Source of the DNA: Phoebastria nigripes
Taxonomy: Eukaryota > Chordata > Aves > Procellariiformes > Diomedeidae
Reading direction: 5' to 3'
Assembly: GCA_035582835.1 (NCBI GenBank)
Contig: JAYKAV010002441.1
Coordinates: 143,252 to 207,251, forward strand
DNA: 64,000 bases
In this document: positions 1 to 14,400 of the stretch, one piece after another
How the letters are laid out: every line of letters starts with the position of its first letter
Position numbering within the stretch: the stretch's first letter is position 1
Notes under the pieces: generated by a model
Databases searched by the model: none
What the model saw: the letters and a program-made list of their open reading frames with translations, nothing else
Told to the model about the DNA's origin: nothing
Program-made: the position numbers and the translations under genes

Positions 1-464
1 AAGAGGCAAATCAGGGGGTAGTATTTAGAAGCCATATTTTTCAGTATTTCTTTGCAACTTCTGAGGCTAGAAACCTATTTTCAAAAATTAAAGGTATTTC
101 TGGCATTTGGCACTTTTGGAAGGAAAAACCATACCAAATATTTCAAGAGTTGTGATAAAATGAGGAGAGTTGAGGAAACGTAATAGGTATTTTTGAATTG
201 CAAAGTAACTCTTTCACATTAAATGCCATCAGAGACTAGTAGACTGCTTTCACGGAAAAGAATACTGCAGTGTACGGCGAGAAGTAAGTGTACAAATGAC
301 AGGCCAAGTTGATTTAAATTTACACTTTTCAGATGTCAGTCTTGCCCATAGTTGTTCTACTGCGACAGTTAATTGTTGTACTTTCATGAGTCCTCAAGGC
401 TAACGGTCTTGAAGAAAATCCAATTTAGAGGACAACTAACAGGTATTAAGCAACTAGAGGGACT

Positions 465-660
465 CAGAATCAGAAGATCTGGATTTCATTCTCCTATCTG
501 CTGCTGACTTGCTGCATGACCTTGAATAAAAAACTTATCCAGGCTGCAACTCTACCTTTACATGCATCTCCTAAGACTGCTATGAGGTTAAATTAATTAA
601 TTCATGCCTATAAACCTTTCAAAAGCCTCGGGATAGAAGGGGCTACGGAAATGAAAATTA
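465..660 (+). mobile_element. MIR-like tRNA-derived SINE relic
   Basis: The order of motifs matches the old MIR/CORE-SINE pattern: an AGATCTGGATTTCATTC block, then GACTTGCTGCATGACCTTG followed by a degraded 'caagtcactta'-like run, then a CTATGAGGTTAAATTAATT block. MIR elements are inactive and shared by amniotes. Identity is low and the call was made by eye. Confidence 0.5.
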
Positions 661-2883
661 TTAACTATTTTTCTACATACAGAGGTACAGAGTGACACGT
701 TTGCTGTATGAATATAAATGCAGACACATAAACATGCACAACATGTTTTCACGTAACTTCTGACTTGTTCCCTCAAGTAACAGCAACATGGAAATACACA
801 ATGAAGGAATAAACACTACATATGCCTACAGATCCTTCATTTTCTGTGTAGGTAGCTCTGATGCAGCCTCTCCTTTACAGCACATTCTTAAGATTACAAA
901 TTATGCTTGTTTAACAATATTATGAAAATAAATTGTTCTTACCCTCAGCCCCTGCTCCATGGACAAGCAGAGGACCTGCCAGGGTGCTGTGTACCTGAAC
1001 ATGTTTGGCCCCTTCTGTAGACAGACTAAAGAGCAAAAGGCACACAAGTCTCTCAGGTCTCCTGGTTGCTTTTCATCTGAGGGATGCTTAAATTGAGAGA
1101 AATCCTTTAGTTTTACTCTTCAAGGGCCCCCTAAGCAGACTCTAAGACAGCGTTACAGCCATTCCACTTGCACCCTGAGGAACTGAATAACTAATTCAGT
1201 AAGAGGCTTTTTTCTTGGGAAGAGCTTAGCTCAAACTCAATTAGCATAAATAGGATGATAACCTTTGAATCTCCCACTCCTCCTTTCGGAGGAGCCGATG
1301 GTGGACAGCACGTTGCGGCAGGGTTGCTCCCTCCCCTGCAAATCTTGAGTTTGTTTGTATTTCCACTGCTGGCATTCGACTCTGCTTCACAAGTCCAGAA
1401 GCAGCTATNAGAGACCATCTGTAGCTTTGCATTTTTATTTTTGCTATTATCTTTTAGCCTGGCTCAAAGGAAATCCCTTTTCCTCCTGTCAGGAGGGATT
1501 CCCCTTCCCTGTCTCTGGCATCCTGACCGCTACTTGGCAATCAGCATGATTTTGCTGAATAAATTCACACAGAAGCTGCTATAAACACTCTCATGATAAA
1601 ACCATTACAGTAAATAAAGTTACCACCCTAAATAAGACTGACAGGTTCTCTCCAAAATACACTGAAGTGAGCTCTTTGCAACATTGGAAATATGGTATGC
1701 TGCAGCCTTGCTTGTGGTTAAGTTTTCCTTTTTTAATGGATTGTCAGTTTTTCAGTCAGAGACCAAGGCCTAATCTCCAAGAAATTAAACTGGTAAAAGA
1801 GTAAAGCTCTGTTATTTTCTACATTTATGTTATTTCAGTGATGAACTGAAATGGTACTTCTGTACCCTGCTGCTGCTCAGAAAACAGTGGGATGCTGTAT
1901 GCACACCATGGCCACATTTGCTTTTCTTTTACGGCAGTTGTTTGTACTCCCAAACCATCACCGCTGCAAATCCAGACACACAGATCAAGTAACTAACTTA
2001 TCCTGGCTTTTTTTTTTTCCTTTGGTAGAGGAAGAAGAAGTAATTTTAGATTTATATTGACTCGAATCTGACTCAATGATCCGTAATATTTTATCTCCAG
2101 TACTTGTACATTGCAATCCCACCCAAATAAATTACAGGGATGCCGAAGAACGGTGCAAGACTCGTCTCTACAGCTACTTCTAGCAGAGAACCGAGGCGCC
2201 TGTGCACAGCACTGCTCCCCCATCAGCTCAGAGTACTGAGAATACTCATAATGCAGTTCTGCAAGTCCTACTGCAGCACGAATACCAGCAGAAGCACTCT
2301 ACACACTCGGTGGTTTTGGAAAAAAATTCTCTGAGAAAATATATCTCATCATATATATTTTGTCTTTCTTGACGGTGAAGTGATAGACAGCCATGAAAAA
2401 AACCTAGACAAGTTCTAAAGTGCTAATTTCACAAAGTACTTGGCAAACAACAAACACACACCTGAGCTCCGGCTCAGCTGAGAAGTTTCTTACTATACCC
2501 GTATTCGGTGCCCATACACCACTAACACGGATGCCAATTCAAAAAAATGTAAAAGTGCATATCTGTTTAAAATTATCAAAATTATACACTACATACATCA
2601 CTTAGCAGTGGCTTTAACAATGGCTATACAACCTTTACTACAAGTATATAAAGCCCTGGCTTCTGCTCAGCTTACGGAGGTGGCTTTGCTTGAAAACCAG
2701 TCATAGGAGCAACTTTCTTCTCCTTCACCTCTCTCTGTATTTTGACCTCTTGCTTTGACGCTTCTGAAGTCAACTTTGGAAGCAACAAATTACTTTGGTT
2801 ATTTCTTCAGTAGCTGAAAGTGATTTAAGCCAGAACAAACCCAGGTACCATGGCCAATATTTCACCAATTATGTTTTTATACT

Positions 2884-2922
2884 AGAAGAATAGCAGATGA
2901 CAGAAGAAGAATAGCAAATGAC
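2884..2922 (+). repeat. 21-bp tandem duplication
   Basis: AGAAGAATAGCAGATGAC (2,884-2,901) recurs at 2,905-2,922 with one change. This is a small local duplication. Confidence 0.85.
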
Positions 2923-4484
2923 AAATCCCTTTCCTGAGTAAGAATCTGGACATGACTCTAACATGGATTACAGGAGGACCTAGGTTACAAACATAAAATA
3001 GATGAAGTGCCTTCTGCTGAAGTAACATCGAGTTACTTCAGTATGGCCAAGGGTAGAAATGTGGATTTTGGTGAGAAATGGCCATTCCACATGTCCTTTG
3101 AACCTTCCCATGGCCAGATATGCAAACAACTCCCATGGAATGGAAACAAGCATCTTCATCTTGTAGCCTCTTAATATCTTCCTTTTTTGTTAAAGGTTGT
3201 GTGCCTTGCTCATTACCTACATGATGAAGTCTGTATCACAGGATTTAATTCTGAAGGTAAATGAGAATATAGATACAGAACAGATCAACCTAAGTACTAA
3301 GATATGATTCTGCAGAGTTAACAGTGAACTAAGTCTGCCAAAGCACCTGAAACCTAGGAGATCCCAAAAAAAAATCCTAACGACAAAATGTTTTGGCCTA
3401 ATATAGACTATTAAACAACCTTCCTAGAAAGAAGACCTCCGATCTTTGATTTTCCTAGTGGATGAATTGAGTGCTCTTGAATAGCTCAGAAACTGCTAGC
3501 CAAAAATACTGTGATATATCAGCCATATTTAGGATAGTTAATTAACTGTGAACAACACATTAAAGCTGCTTCTACATCTTTTGCATTAAGAAATATTCAT
3601 ACAGGTAAACAGTTAACAAGACATAATCTGAACTTTTGTGACCTTGAACCCATACAAATATAATCTGCTTATTTTCTGCAAAAGTTAGCCCTCTTTTTCC
3701 CCCTTCATTTTGGGCTTTCCCCCCTCTCTCTTAATAAATAAAACAGAACTACTGAAACAGCTTCCCCCCATAGCCGATTTTAAATGCGAGATCACAGAGC
3801 TGCTTATGTCAGGAAGTTAATATAAACACTCCCATACNAAGATCAGAAAGTTAATACAATTGTTGACTTGTCTTCAGGGAGAAACAGGGAACAACCAGAT
3901 GTACTTATGGGAAGCCACAAAGAGATAGGACTGTGCCATCCAGGCGGAGGTCTATTGACACCGACAGTACCTGCTAATGAATGCCCACTGTGTCTGAAAG
4001 CCCATCCTTCTTCCCTCTTACCAGAAATCATTAACACCAGGGGAGAGCTTTCCAGGACTCAGTCAGAAGTCAAAATACTAACACTCTCAGTGTTTCTCTC
4101 CAGCAGGTCGTTTTCAGAAGAGTTAGTGTTGAAATCTTCTTGGAAAAGATAGGCAGGATTTACAGTAGCGATGCAAAATGCAATCAGTCCTCGCAGAAGA
4201 ATGCAAAGCACATACCAATAAATATCACACCCACATTTTGTGGTTTGTGTTTCTCAAGCAAGGGTCATTCGACTTCCTGTGAGACTCTGACAGCACAGGA
4301 TTTACCAGTGCTGTCTTTCTGCACCTCCTTTTATTTCCCAATAAATACAAAGCCTTTGGATAAGGTTAAGAACTTACTCAAGCTGATGAAGCCATAAAAG
4401 TTGCTTGTCTTCCAGTTGTCCATGAGTAAAGAAGGTGAGACACTGCATCAGAGATGAAACCTCCTGCTGTGAAAAATGCATACG

Positions 4485-4600
4485 GCTAAAATACTAGACT
4501 GGAATTTATGAGACCAAATCCAATCCCAGGCTCTGATGTCTTGGGAAAAATCACTTAATCTTACTGTGCCTTTTATCAGAAAGGTGTTTATAGCATATTT
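4485..4600 (+). mobile_element. MIR-like SINE relic
   Basis: A core of MIR type is visible: 'ccaatcccaggctctgatg', then 'cttgggaaaaatcacttaatctt', then 'ctgtgccttttatcag'. This corresponds to the MIR stretch for 'accttgggcaagtcacttaacctctctgtgcctcagtttcc'. Only this core is recognisable. It is noncoding. Confidence 0.5.
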
Positions 4601-5420
4601 TGCGAGTTGTGTGCAAAAAGTATGCTTATGAGGACACTTGCTAATCTATTTCCTTCTTTGAAGAATGCAGGAAAAATAATCTTTCACATAAAATCAGTGT
4701 GTGAGAGAAGTACCCATATTGTATCTTTTTTAATTTTGGTATTCAAAGAACCCAAGAGGAAGAGACACCCAAGATTTTCAATTTTCATTTTTCATTTTAC
4801 TCCCCATTACAATGGTTTGCTGCAGTTTTCCTGGTGTCTCAGTGCTCCACTGAAATGCCATGTCTCATGCAGCAGAGTGTATTGCAGAGACAGTCCCAGT
4901 GGTGTGAGGAAGACCTCGGCTCCCCTTCCTCTGCTCACCACTTCTGACATTTGACATTTGACACCAAGACATTTGAAATTTCCTGAAATGCTTTTGGTTT
5001 TGTCCATGCTGTATGCAATGTGCAAACACAAAACTGGTGTGAGAAATAATGCATCACTGTGCTCTCTTTTGCCCTTACAAAAGGTAGAAAACTGGACTCA
5101 TACCTGTACAGAAATGTAGCCTGGCTGGCATAGGACACTGCTATATAGGAGCCAGAGGCGCTCTCAGTCCTGGAAATGAGCACTCAAAGACTTTAAGTAA
5201 TTGCAAGGTTTGGCAACAGCAAAATATGTGGTTTGATGATCTGAAATTTGGGCAAAAGTACTTAGGAGCCTAATCCTGCCTAGTCTCAATCTGTAATTAC
5301 TGAACAACATGAGCACAATATTGCAATAACAAGAACTGCAGGACTGAATAAGAAAGCTCAATAATTCAACCTGGTGAGCTCTTCAGGAAAGAGTGACAGG
5401 TATTTCTTGTATTTGTTGCT

Positions 5421-5455
5421 TTTTTATTATTATTATTGTTACTACTATTATTATG
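5421..5455 (+). repeat. Imperfect (ATT)n microsatellite
   Basis: A T-rich start followed by about eight ATT/ACT-like triplets forms an interrupted trinucleotide repeat. Confidence 0.85.
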
Positions 5456-6302
5456 GTTCTACTGTACTGCTCCTCCCCCCCTATGGCAAGAGTCTTCCTA
5501 CAGGAACAAAGACCTGGTTTTCCACTCCTACTTCCTGACTGGAAAGGAGTGAGCTAGAAATTTTGAAGTGGCCAGTCTCTAAATCTCCTGATTTAAATTT
5601 ATCACTTTGTTCATCTTACTTCTTCTGTTGCACATCATTTTATTATCCCCATTTTATATGTGACACAAAAGATCAGATTCAAAGTTATCTCTATCACCAG
5701 ACAATCTGTGCAAGACCTCAGACAGTACACCAAAAATATGCAATGTCAGCAATATGAGGAGCCTGTCTTTTCCAATCACATATCCCAAAGGCTAAGCATA
5801 TTTCCATACACAAATGGAAAAGCTTGGAAAAAACAGCAAAGTTTTATCCGGGGCCTGGATGGGAAGCCTGGTGCATGCAAACCTGGAAAGCATCCTGTTG
5901 CTTAGTGGAAGAAAGTCAAGTTATCATGCACATGAGCTGATGATTGGGTGCTGAGCCCAAAACATTGGTCTTTTTTCTTACTTTTTAGGGTCAATCTAAT
6001 AAAAGATACTGCTTCTTTCTACAAAACCTGTCTCCCTTATTGCCCGGTAAACCTCTGTAGATACAACACTACTACTATTATTAAATGTCCATCCTCCTAT
6101 CAAAAAAGTGCTGTCTCTGGGAAAACACAGTGTGTAGTGATTACAACATCAGCTGATACTTGGTGCTCGAAGGAGTAATACTGTAAGGAGTATTTCAAGA
6201 AAAGCATAGGCAAGAAGTTGCTCAGTACCAAATAATTTTCTCAATACTTAGAAAAGCTTATCCCATCAAGAGAAAAAGCCTTTATTCTGAAAAAGAAAGG
6301 TT

Positions 6303-6318
6303 AAAAAAAAAAAAAAAA
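6303..6318 (+). repeat. Poly-A tract (16)
   Basis: A simple A16 run. No retrotransposon body is recognisable immediately upstream. Confidence 0.95.
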
Positions 6319-7984
6319 GGCTAACTAGATGATTATGGGCTGGACTAACATTGTCTGGAAAGATTAATTCACATAAACAGCAGAAACTGGAGGAACACAA
6401 TTTCCTACCTTCTGTTTGAAAGGAAAAGCAGTAAGAAAGGGTNTAAGAAAAAGGCAGTCTGTCCAAATGCTCTGCAACACAGCTACACATGAGTGTGGCT
6501 CTTTTGACTACATTTCTCAGAAAAAATGCATGAGATCATGAAGACTTAAGATCTTATCAGCCACTGGATGCAAAATTTCCCTTAATACATCATTCTGTGC
6601 ACTGCATACAACTCTGTATCATAGTGATGATACAGAAGCATTAATTATTTTCACATCATACAGAAAATGACTTGGCTTGGTGAAGATCTGTAAGAGCTTA
6701 CCAGCATGTTGTCAAACAAATCCTGCCACCAAAAATGCAGGAAGAAGACATTTTGCAAGCCACAGTCTAGCTCTGGGATCTCAGCAACCCGTACTTTTAA
6801 GGCATGGCTCAAAACACACGGAATTAAATGAGTATCTAACTGTACAATGGAATGAGCTTAGGACTGGGCTCATTCACTGGTATTCACATGGCTCTCCCTA
6901 AGCAGGAAATCCTGAATTCTCACTCATATTCTTTTCAAATCAGATCCAACTGCTGCTTGCCCACCTTTTAACCTCTGAAAGACCAAAAGCCAAACACTTT
7001 TACAAGTGGGAAAGATGACAAAAATCCTGAAACAATTAGTAGAAGAGGAAACTCCCTTAAGTTCTTCACTGTAACCAGGATTTTTCATATATATATAGCT
7101 TCCTAACTCAGTACCTCTGAGACCCCCAGTATGAAAAGAACAAGAGGAACATCCGCATCAGAAGGTAGTGTGGGATGGATGTAAACTGACTGTCTTGGAA
7201 GATACTGAATGACTACCTAATGGTTCTCCTTCTCAGCTTTTCTAGGGTGTCCCTCCCCAGGTAATATGTCAAACTTGTCCCTGGGCTGCCTACACGAGAT
7301 TATGCACTAATCACGAAAGTGCAAGCTCTTGTGGTTTGGCAGAAAATATCACAAGCACTTATATAACCACAGTCGGGATCATGTGTAGCACCGCCATGGA
7401 AAAACAACCTTTTCATTAGCCGAACAGCGCTTATAATGGTGCTGGCACTGTGGTTTGATGCTGACCCAAGGAGAACAGGCAGCCACGGTCACATGGCAGT
7501 GCAAGCCAGTCCTAAATTCTGCTCACCTCCTCTCTGGCCATGCTGGTTTTGGTTGTCTGTCTGGTGACATGGCTAAAAAGTAATCTCAGTAAAAAGGGAA
7601 GAAAAAAAGTGGTTCATGTCTGGCTGGATTCAGCTTCCAACTGAACAAACACAAACATCACCCAGCATGAATGGGCACTGCAGTTTCCTAAGCACTGCGT
7701 TTACCTTGGGTGGTCAGCTACCAAGCCACTGGCTAGGCATCCCCCTCCTAATCCTGTGAAGCTTGTTCAGCTCATAGTTTGAAGTAGGGTTTGTGACACT
7801 TCAAATCCACGAATGTGCTTTCCATTTGCAGTATCTCAGGCTCCACTGCAAAATTGCTGCAGGAACTTTAATAAATGCATGTTGTGAACAGACTGATACA
7901 AGAAGGAAACGATCTCCTGTGTCATCAGGTCCCATCACCTGTTACAGCAGGAAAGCATGTCAGCTCATCCTCTTCATGAACTTA

Positions 7985-8445
7985 TTCAAGCTCTGTCTTA
8001 AAAACAGCTAAGAACATTTGTCCCCACTGTTGCCATAGAAGTGTTAGTCTAATCCTTAAGGGCTGGCTTCTAGTTTCTAGTCTACATCTACTAATGGCTA
8101 GTTCATCTCTTTTTGTTCTTTTTCCAGTACTGACCATTTGGTTTAGTAACTTACTGCCCTTCTTGGTATTTCCTCCCTGATGCATATACAAACTTCTGAT
8201 ATATCCCAGTCTGCATTTTTCTAGACTAAACAAGTAAAGCTCCTTTAATCTCAAATTGCATGTCAGGCTTTCATCTCCCTACTGTCCACGCAGACCCCCC
8301 CCTGCACACACTGCAGTGTCAAGTCATATTTTTGGAGCACGAGTGGCCACAAATGCACATGGTGTTCCATGTACGGTCTTACCAGCGGTGTCTACAACAG
8401 TGTTCATGTGTCCCTATCCCTTTTGGAAATGCCCTGACTGGTAAG
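7985..8445 (-). mobile_element. Ancient antisense CR1-type LINE relic (ORF2 C-terminus)
   Basis: On the minus strand, 8,210-8,254 reads RLKELYLFSLEKCRL. This is the counterpart of the [13 protein letters not shown] segment near the C-terminus of CR1 ORF2, which also appears in the young copy at about 63,825-63,870. The stretch at about 8,330-8,420 resembles the preceding part of ORF2 read backwards. From 8,210 down to about 7,985 the open frame continues with weaker similarity, probably the degraded ORF2 end and 3' UTR. The copy is short and interrupted, so it is a fossil. The left boundary is uncertain. Confidence 0.65.
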
Positions 8446-11339
8446 TAAGCATAGCTGGAGATGGGTGAAATCCTCTTTGTATGACCACGTAAGTAAGCCC
8501 TCAGGCGACTCCCTGGGTACATAAGGAAGGTATTTATACAGAAAGCATACGGACAAAAAAAGTGCGTGCACAGGAGGTGCTGGCAGTTGGGTGACAGTGC
8601 AGAGACAGTTGTGCTACTCTCATCCAACAGGATTACGCCAATTAAAAGATGACAACAGCTGCAAGCAGATGGGCACTTCAAATATAGACATTTCCTCCAA
8701 AACTAGTAGCACCAACAACAGCTGTGCTGGAACGCCAATGAGCTAGTGCACCAAGAAGCCCAGAAAGTATGTCATNCTTCCCGAACCGTCTTATACCTAC
8801 TCCTCTCAGATGGGCTGACACAATTTCTTACCCTCTGTTTGTCTTTCAAGCTCAAACAACACTAAGCTAATGAGTGAATGATTAAGCACCAGCCCATGCT
8901 ACTCTATGCCCTGGATACGATTACCAAAGTTACAGTGCCAAGCTAAACACTTGCAGCTCATTTCCTTTGCATGAAATGGCATCAGAAGGGAAAAACGAAA
9001 CAGAGGATGCTCACGCAACCACTTTGTTTACACGGGAGAAAGTTTCAGCAACCCACTGGGGAACTCGGGGAGAAAATCCCTTCTCCCTTTGCATCATGTT
9101 CTTTCCAATGCTTCGTGTCGGAGCAGTCCGTACCACCACGGCCACAAAATCAATCATCTCTCAAACCACCAGTTCCCAGGCATTGCCCTGCCAAGCTTTA
9201 TTGCAGAAAGCAATAAATAATAAATAACTGTCATAAATATGGATCCAAGCCTCCCTGAATCCACCACACCCCTCCGCTACCAGCACCAGCGCCTGCTGCC
9301 TCCTGACCCCCCGCCAGCCCCATCCCTCCTCGCACCCCACTCCCTGCTGCACCCTGGCCCCTCTGCCAGCACCTCCTCTGCATGGCCAAGCACGGCTCGG
9401 GCACAGCTGGCACGGCATCAGGCGTGGGAGAGCGGCGCTGACGCTATCCGCAGGCATTCAAAGGCTCTCTGCCGTGTTGATTTCAGGGCTGTGAGGCAGA
9501 GGAATCCACGCTGGCCTTGTGAAGGTTTAACAGACGTTAATCATGCATGGTCAGGCGGGTCTCAGCACTTGCAGAACAACGCCCGTTGGCATGCTTTCTG
9601 CTGGGGCTGGGAAGCTGGGTATGGAGAAAAATTTCTGCTCTCGTCTGCTCATTTGGTCTCCCCCTACCTCCTGAAACTTCGCATAAAACCTACATCTGGG
9701 TCTCATGTGCATTGACTTTTTCACTACAAGAGTTCCAGGAATGGAAGGAGGGAAAAGGGAAAGACACAGTCCCAACTGGAAAGTCCCAGGCAGCTCCAGC
9801 CATGTGAAGATGTTCCTGTTCACCAGCCGAGTGAAGAAGTTCACCAGCCGTATGGTATGGTTTTATTATGGCTTCTGTGTTACATTTTCTCTTTTTTCCT
9901 AGGGGGTAGGAGTAATACGATACATGTTTGTGCCAAATAATGTGTTGGATCACACAATTCATTGGAGAAAAAGCTGGCAGTGTGAAACATAAGCCTGAAA
10001 CTCATCTGCTTTTCCTTGGAGCAGGTAGGTTTTGCACCCGTATGCAAAAAGTAAAAAGTAAATAGTCTCTAAACATAACTTGGGTAAGTCTGGGGAGCCG
10101 GAACCAGCTCCACTCAATCCAAAATCTTAGAACCTTGCAGTGTGTTAGCCTCATCCCTCCTAACTCCTTCATGGCTTCCTCCTACCTTGTTCTGATCTTT
10201 CATTTTATTACAAAACTCTGTTTTCTTGCCTAGGTCCTATCCTTCCTGCAGTGAGCTGCCACAGCTAATGGCCTGTGCCCTGCTCAGGGCTTTGGAAGAC
10301 AGGCTCTGGCTCCAAAGGATGTATTCAGGTGCTGTATCCTCAGATAAAGACCACTGCCAAACTACTGGTGGATAAGGAATGAGGATCTGTGAATTCACCC
10401 CACATAGGAATACGTCTCAAGAAGAAGAGATACAAGGACAACACAATGGTCTTGGCAGCTTGATTTTCACAGAGGTAAAAATCAGCTGGACAAACATCAA
10501 TAAAAATGCAGCCATGTCAAATTCTTCCCTGTCATTTCAATTAATAAATATTTTCAATATTTATTTTCAATAAATACTCAATTAATAAACATTTACTCAA
10601 CTCTGGTTAAATGTCGCTAAAGGTGTGTCAGGTATTTTATGTAGAGTTTTGATGAATGCTCAGCATTGCCCTAGCCTGCCCAGGCCATTTCTTCATTTTC
10701 TGTCAATACACAAAGTCTTGTTCTATTTTAAATCACAACAGCAACAACAGCCTCTCATTATGTGCAAAGCACTCAACTGCCTTAGGGCACCCTCTTTTCA
10801 TCCAATTCTCCAGTACAATGATTCTTTTCTTCTGCCTTTTAGCCCGATCCCTTTAAAAGTGGAGAAATCTTGTAACAAGATTTGTACAAATCCCCTCGTT
10901 TTCTGTTCATTAATCAGTTATAATGAAGCACCGTTTACATATAAGCTATCAAAAGTTACTGCACTGCCTCTTGAACCCCTAGAGAAATTCTTACACTGAA
11001 GACTTTCTACTAAAAGACCTTCTCTGACAATAACTATGGATGCCTGTGCACACATCTCCTGCTCCCATCAGCAGACAGAGGCTGTGAGACAGTAGCCTCC
11101 ATTTAGCACTAATAAGTAGCTTCACCCACTTACAGCGTTTCCAACATGCAGCACAATCTGAGTTTTCTTTATGGCAGCTGGAGTTTTCATCTCGTGGCAT
11201 TAATTGTGCTTAACGAGTGTCTGCCCAGAGCAGACAGAGGCCGAGCTAGTCAGAGCTTTCTCTTATGCCAGATGTCGCAGCTGTAGGGCACAATTACGGG
11301 AAATAACCTTTGCAGGGGGAGAGGAGGAGGCAGAAGGCT

Positions 11340-11420
11340 GCTTTGGTGCACACACCCAGTAACATACAGATGTCTGTGCACGCTCACACACATGTGTGTA
11401 TGTCTGTATTGGTGCACAAG
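11340..11420 (+). repeat. Degenerate (CA)n/(TG)n low-complexity stretch
   Basis: Alternating CA/TG-rich sequence includes 'cacacacatgtgtgtatg', an imperfect purine-pyrimidine alternation. It is a decayed dinucleotide repeat. Confidence 0.6.
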
Positions 11421-14400
11421 GAGAAATATTCCTGCCGTGTGTGCCCACAAGTGGGTTTCTGGTGTGGCAGTATGCACTTATTGTTAACAATAACTTCATG
11501 TTGCTTGCACAAAATTTCACTTTGTCCCTGCCAGGACAGATAAAGATTGCTATTGCACAAGAGTCTCACTTAAGATATGGAGCATTTTCAAGGATGAAAG
11601 CACTCCAGGCATTAGCAACTGCCTGGAAACCCAGCAGTGGGACTAATTCCCTGACTAATGCCATACCATGATGCCTTTGCAGCATCATTTGTTACATGCT
11701 GCTTTTTTGCCCGCACTGAGTAGCCACAATGCATTAAAGAGATAATATCTGCTACTGGTATTTAACTGATAGCCATATGGTTATTGCACCAGCTCCTGCA
11801 TCTGGCTGGGTGGTGTGCTGTATGGATACTAGGGGTGGCTATTCATTACACAGCCACAGAGGCTCCTTTGGCTCAAGATACTGAGACCAGCTGTGCCTTC
11901 CATAAGATGACTCTTATGGCTGAAACACTGTCATTTGAGCACATGTGAAGAGAGATGTTGATAAATTAGTCTAAAATCCCAGATTCAGTTCAAGAGGTTG
12001 CTTCTGTGCATGCAACAGTTTTGGGCTGAGGTATGAAGTTGTTTGCAGGCCTTTTTTATCACTGCTTGCAGCTGCCATTTGCAGTGATGGCATAACACAA
12101 AAAGAAGGAAGATCTGGTAGATTAGAGCAATTCAGATAGAGAGACTGATCTCATCTATCTTTCACAGACAACCACCAACATTCCGCTAGGATCCAAACTT
12201 CCCAGAATTGGGTGGTGCTGTATATGGAGAGATACTCTTGTCCCTGGAAAACTGCTACATTTCACCTCAAGGTATTTTCTAAGGTGCAAGAATAAACAAC
12301 TGCTACAGAGCCAATCCATGAAAGTCAAGATTCCTGCAGCTGATCATTCAGCTAGCAGTATACGCTCATTCAAGATCAAACACATGCATTTTTAAATCTG
12401 GTAGCTAATACAATAATTGTAAAGCACAGATAAAGCATGAGGTAAATACGAGGTATGTGATCTGGTTTTCAATTGAAAGGTTACAAACAAGAAAAAGATC
12501 CATTCACTGATTTCTCTTCCTAACTCTTAAATGCAGCACTGCAGTTCTGTCACTTGCCCACACATCCCTTCAGCCTGTTTCAGAGACACCCCTGCCCTCA
12601 CGCAGAGCGAGCGTGCCTTGTGTGCTCCTACTGTTGCTGTTGGCAAGGAAAGCAAAACAGAAACTCTCGGTTTCCTACCTTGTGTAATTTGCAAACAAAA
12701 GCAAAGGACAGGTGAGACTCAAAGTTGCATGGAAACAGATGCTTTGACTAACTGGAGCACCTTTGGATATAACTAGCCAGGGTGCTGGCTGTGAGTAGAA
12801 GCCCACCTCCCTAAGAGAGTCAGAAGCAACATCTAAAAGGAAACTCTGACACTGTTTGATTAGTATTGTTTAAGAGTGCCTTGCTGAGCCAGAAAGGAAG
12901 CAGTCATTTGGTTTCTAAGGAGCACCACCAAAAAAATACCATCAAAACAAGATAAACGTTGCAGCCTGAACAAGTTTCTCAGCACGTAACTCCACCTAGG
13001 AATTCCTCTTACGAAATCGGGCTCTCCTGTGCTTCCAGGTCCACCCACTGGGAGCGACCAAGCTTGAGGAGTGCACTTCCACTGCTGCACCGCTTGTGTT
13101 AATGGGCTTTATGGAGGTATGTGCAGCTTGATATTTATTGTAAAGCCTGTACACCAGCTCTGACGCCCAGACGGGGCCTGAGCCAGCCCTTGCAAGACAG
13201 GACAGGGCAGAGTGACCTTGGAGGCAGAAAGCCTCTCCCTCCACGGGGTTCATCTGAAGAGCCCTCCTCACCCCCCAAGTGCTCCATGGGCACTGTTCCA
13301 GAGCTCTGGGTGGGAAGAAGGCATGGACAGCCTGGCACTGAGGTGTGCCAAGCCCACCCAAAGGCTATCCCGAAGGCATAGCAACACTTTCACACCCTCT
13401 CCTGCCCACCCACTGCTGTTCCCTGCCTGGAGGTCACAGGCTTCCCTCCACGCTCCCTCTACACCACTTCCAGAAGGGTATTCTCCATGAAGCACGTCTT
13501 ATTAGTGATGCTGCATACAGCCCGGCAGAAATGCAACCTTTTTGTTGCTTAGCAGATCTCTGGTGGACGCAGATCCACAGAAATGAGTTGCAATGCATAG
13601 CGCAGGTTACCAATGCCAGCCTGTGAACGAGACAGCAAGCAGCAAGCAGCAGGGAACCACCTGCATCTTCAGAGGCAGTAAAATTACCTTACTGCCACCA
13701 TCTTCCCTCTCTGAGATGTCATTTCCCAGCTTTTGCTGCTTCTCCAATGGTTTCTCCCCTAATTTGGGAAACAAGCCCATTCTTGAAAGACCATCCAACC
13801 CGTTTTATGTACCCTAAAAGCCTCAAACAGAGACCATGCCCAAACTGTTTTGGTCGTTCCCTTTTTGATCTGTATTTATTCTTTAAACAGTCGTGGCTTG
13901 GTTTTGATAGTGCTTTTACTCCTGCACCTTTTATATCAAGTGTGGCAAGGGAAAGTCAAGGTCAGTGCAAGGCTTCTTTCTACAGTTAACTGAAACACTC
14001 TTCTATTACAGTCAAGCAATAAGGTGTCTGCCTTCAAATGGTACTGGTGAGAAAAAGCAAGAAATGGAGGCACATGAAACAAAGTCAGTTTGTACTTCTC
14101 TTGGAGCGCTTCTCTGTGGCTGTCATTCAACCTAGCTTATTTCCTTATTTCTAGTAGGTTAAGCATGGAAATCTTCCTGGGAAGGAAGGCTGCAAGAATG
14201 GCTCCTTGAGAGCTTCCTCTTAGGTTTACACCTTACTCCATGGGAGAACAATTTCAAGGGTCTGGGATGCTGTGGATGTGCTGGTGACATCTCTCCCTGC
14301 TTCCCTCTGGAGCTCCTGATTAACTGGTGGAAGCAGGTGGAGGGAGCTAAAACTGGAGCAAGCATCACAGGTGTGGAAGAGCCAAAAGGCAACAGACACA

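Larger units (their letters stand above)
1..7984. other. Noncoding stretch, left part
   Basis: Apart from the two MIR-like relics, the 21-bp duplication, the ATT repeat and the A16 tract, I see no gene, exon or other element. A very weak MIR-like scrap (ccccattttatatg) lies near 5,650. Confidence 0.6.

Noticed and set aside
8441..8449. CTG|GTAAGTAAG donor-like site
   Set aside because: It lies at the end of the antisense CR1 relic and has no open frame or acceptor to pair with.
9239..9715. 158-codon ORF starting at ATG
   Set aside because: The first part is a C-rich patch giving Pro/Ser-rich sequence; the rest has no domain and overlaps equal-length ORFs in other frames.
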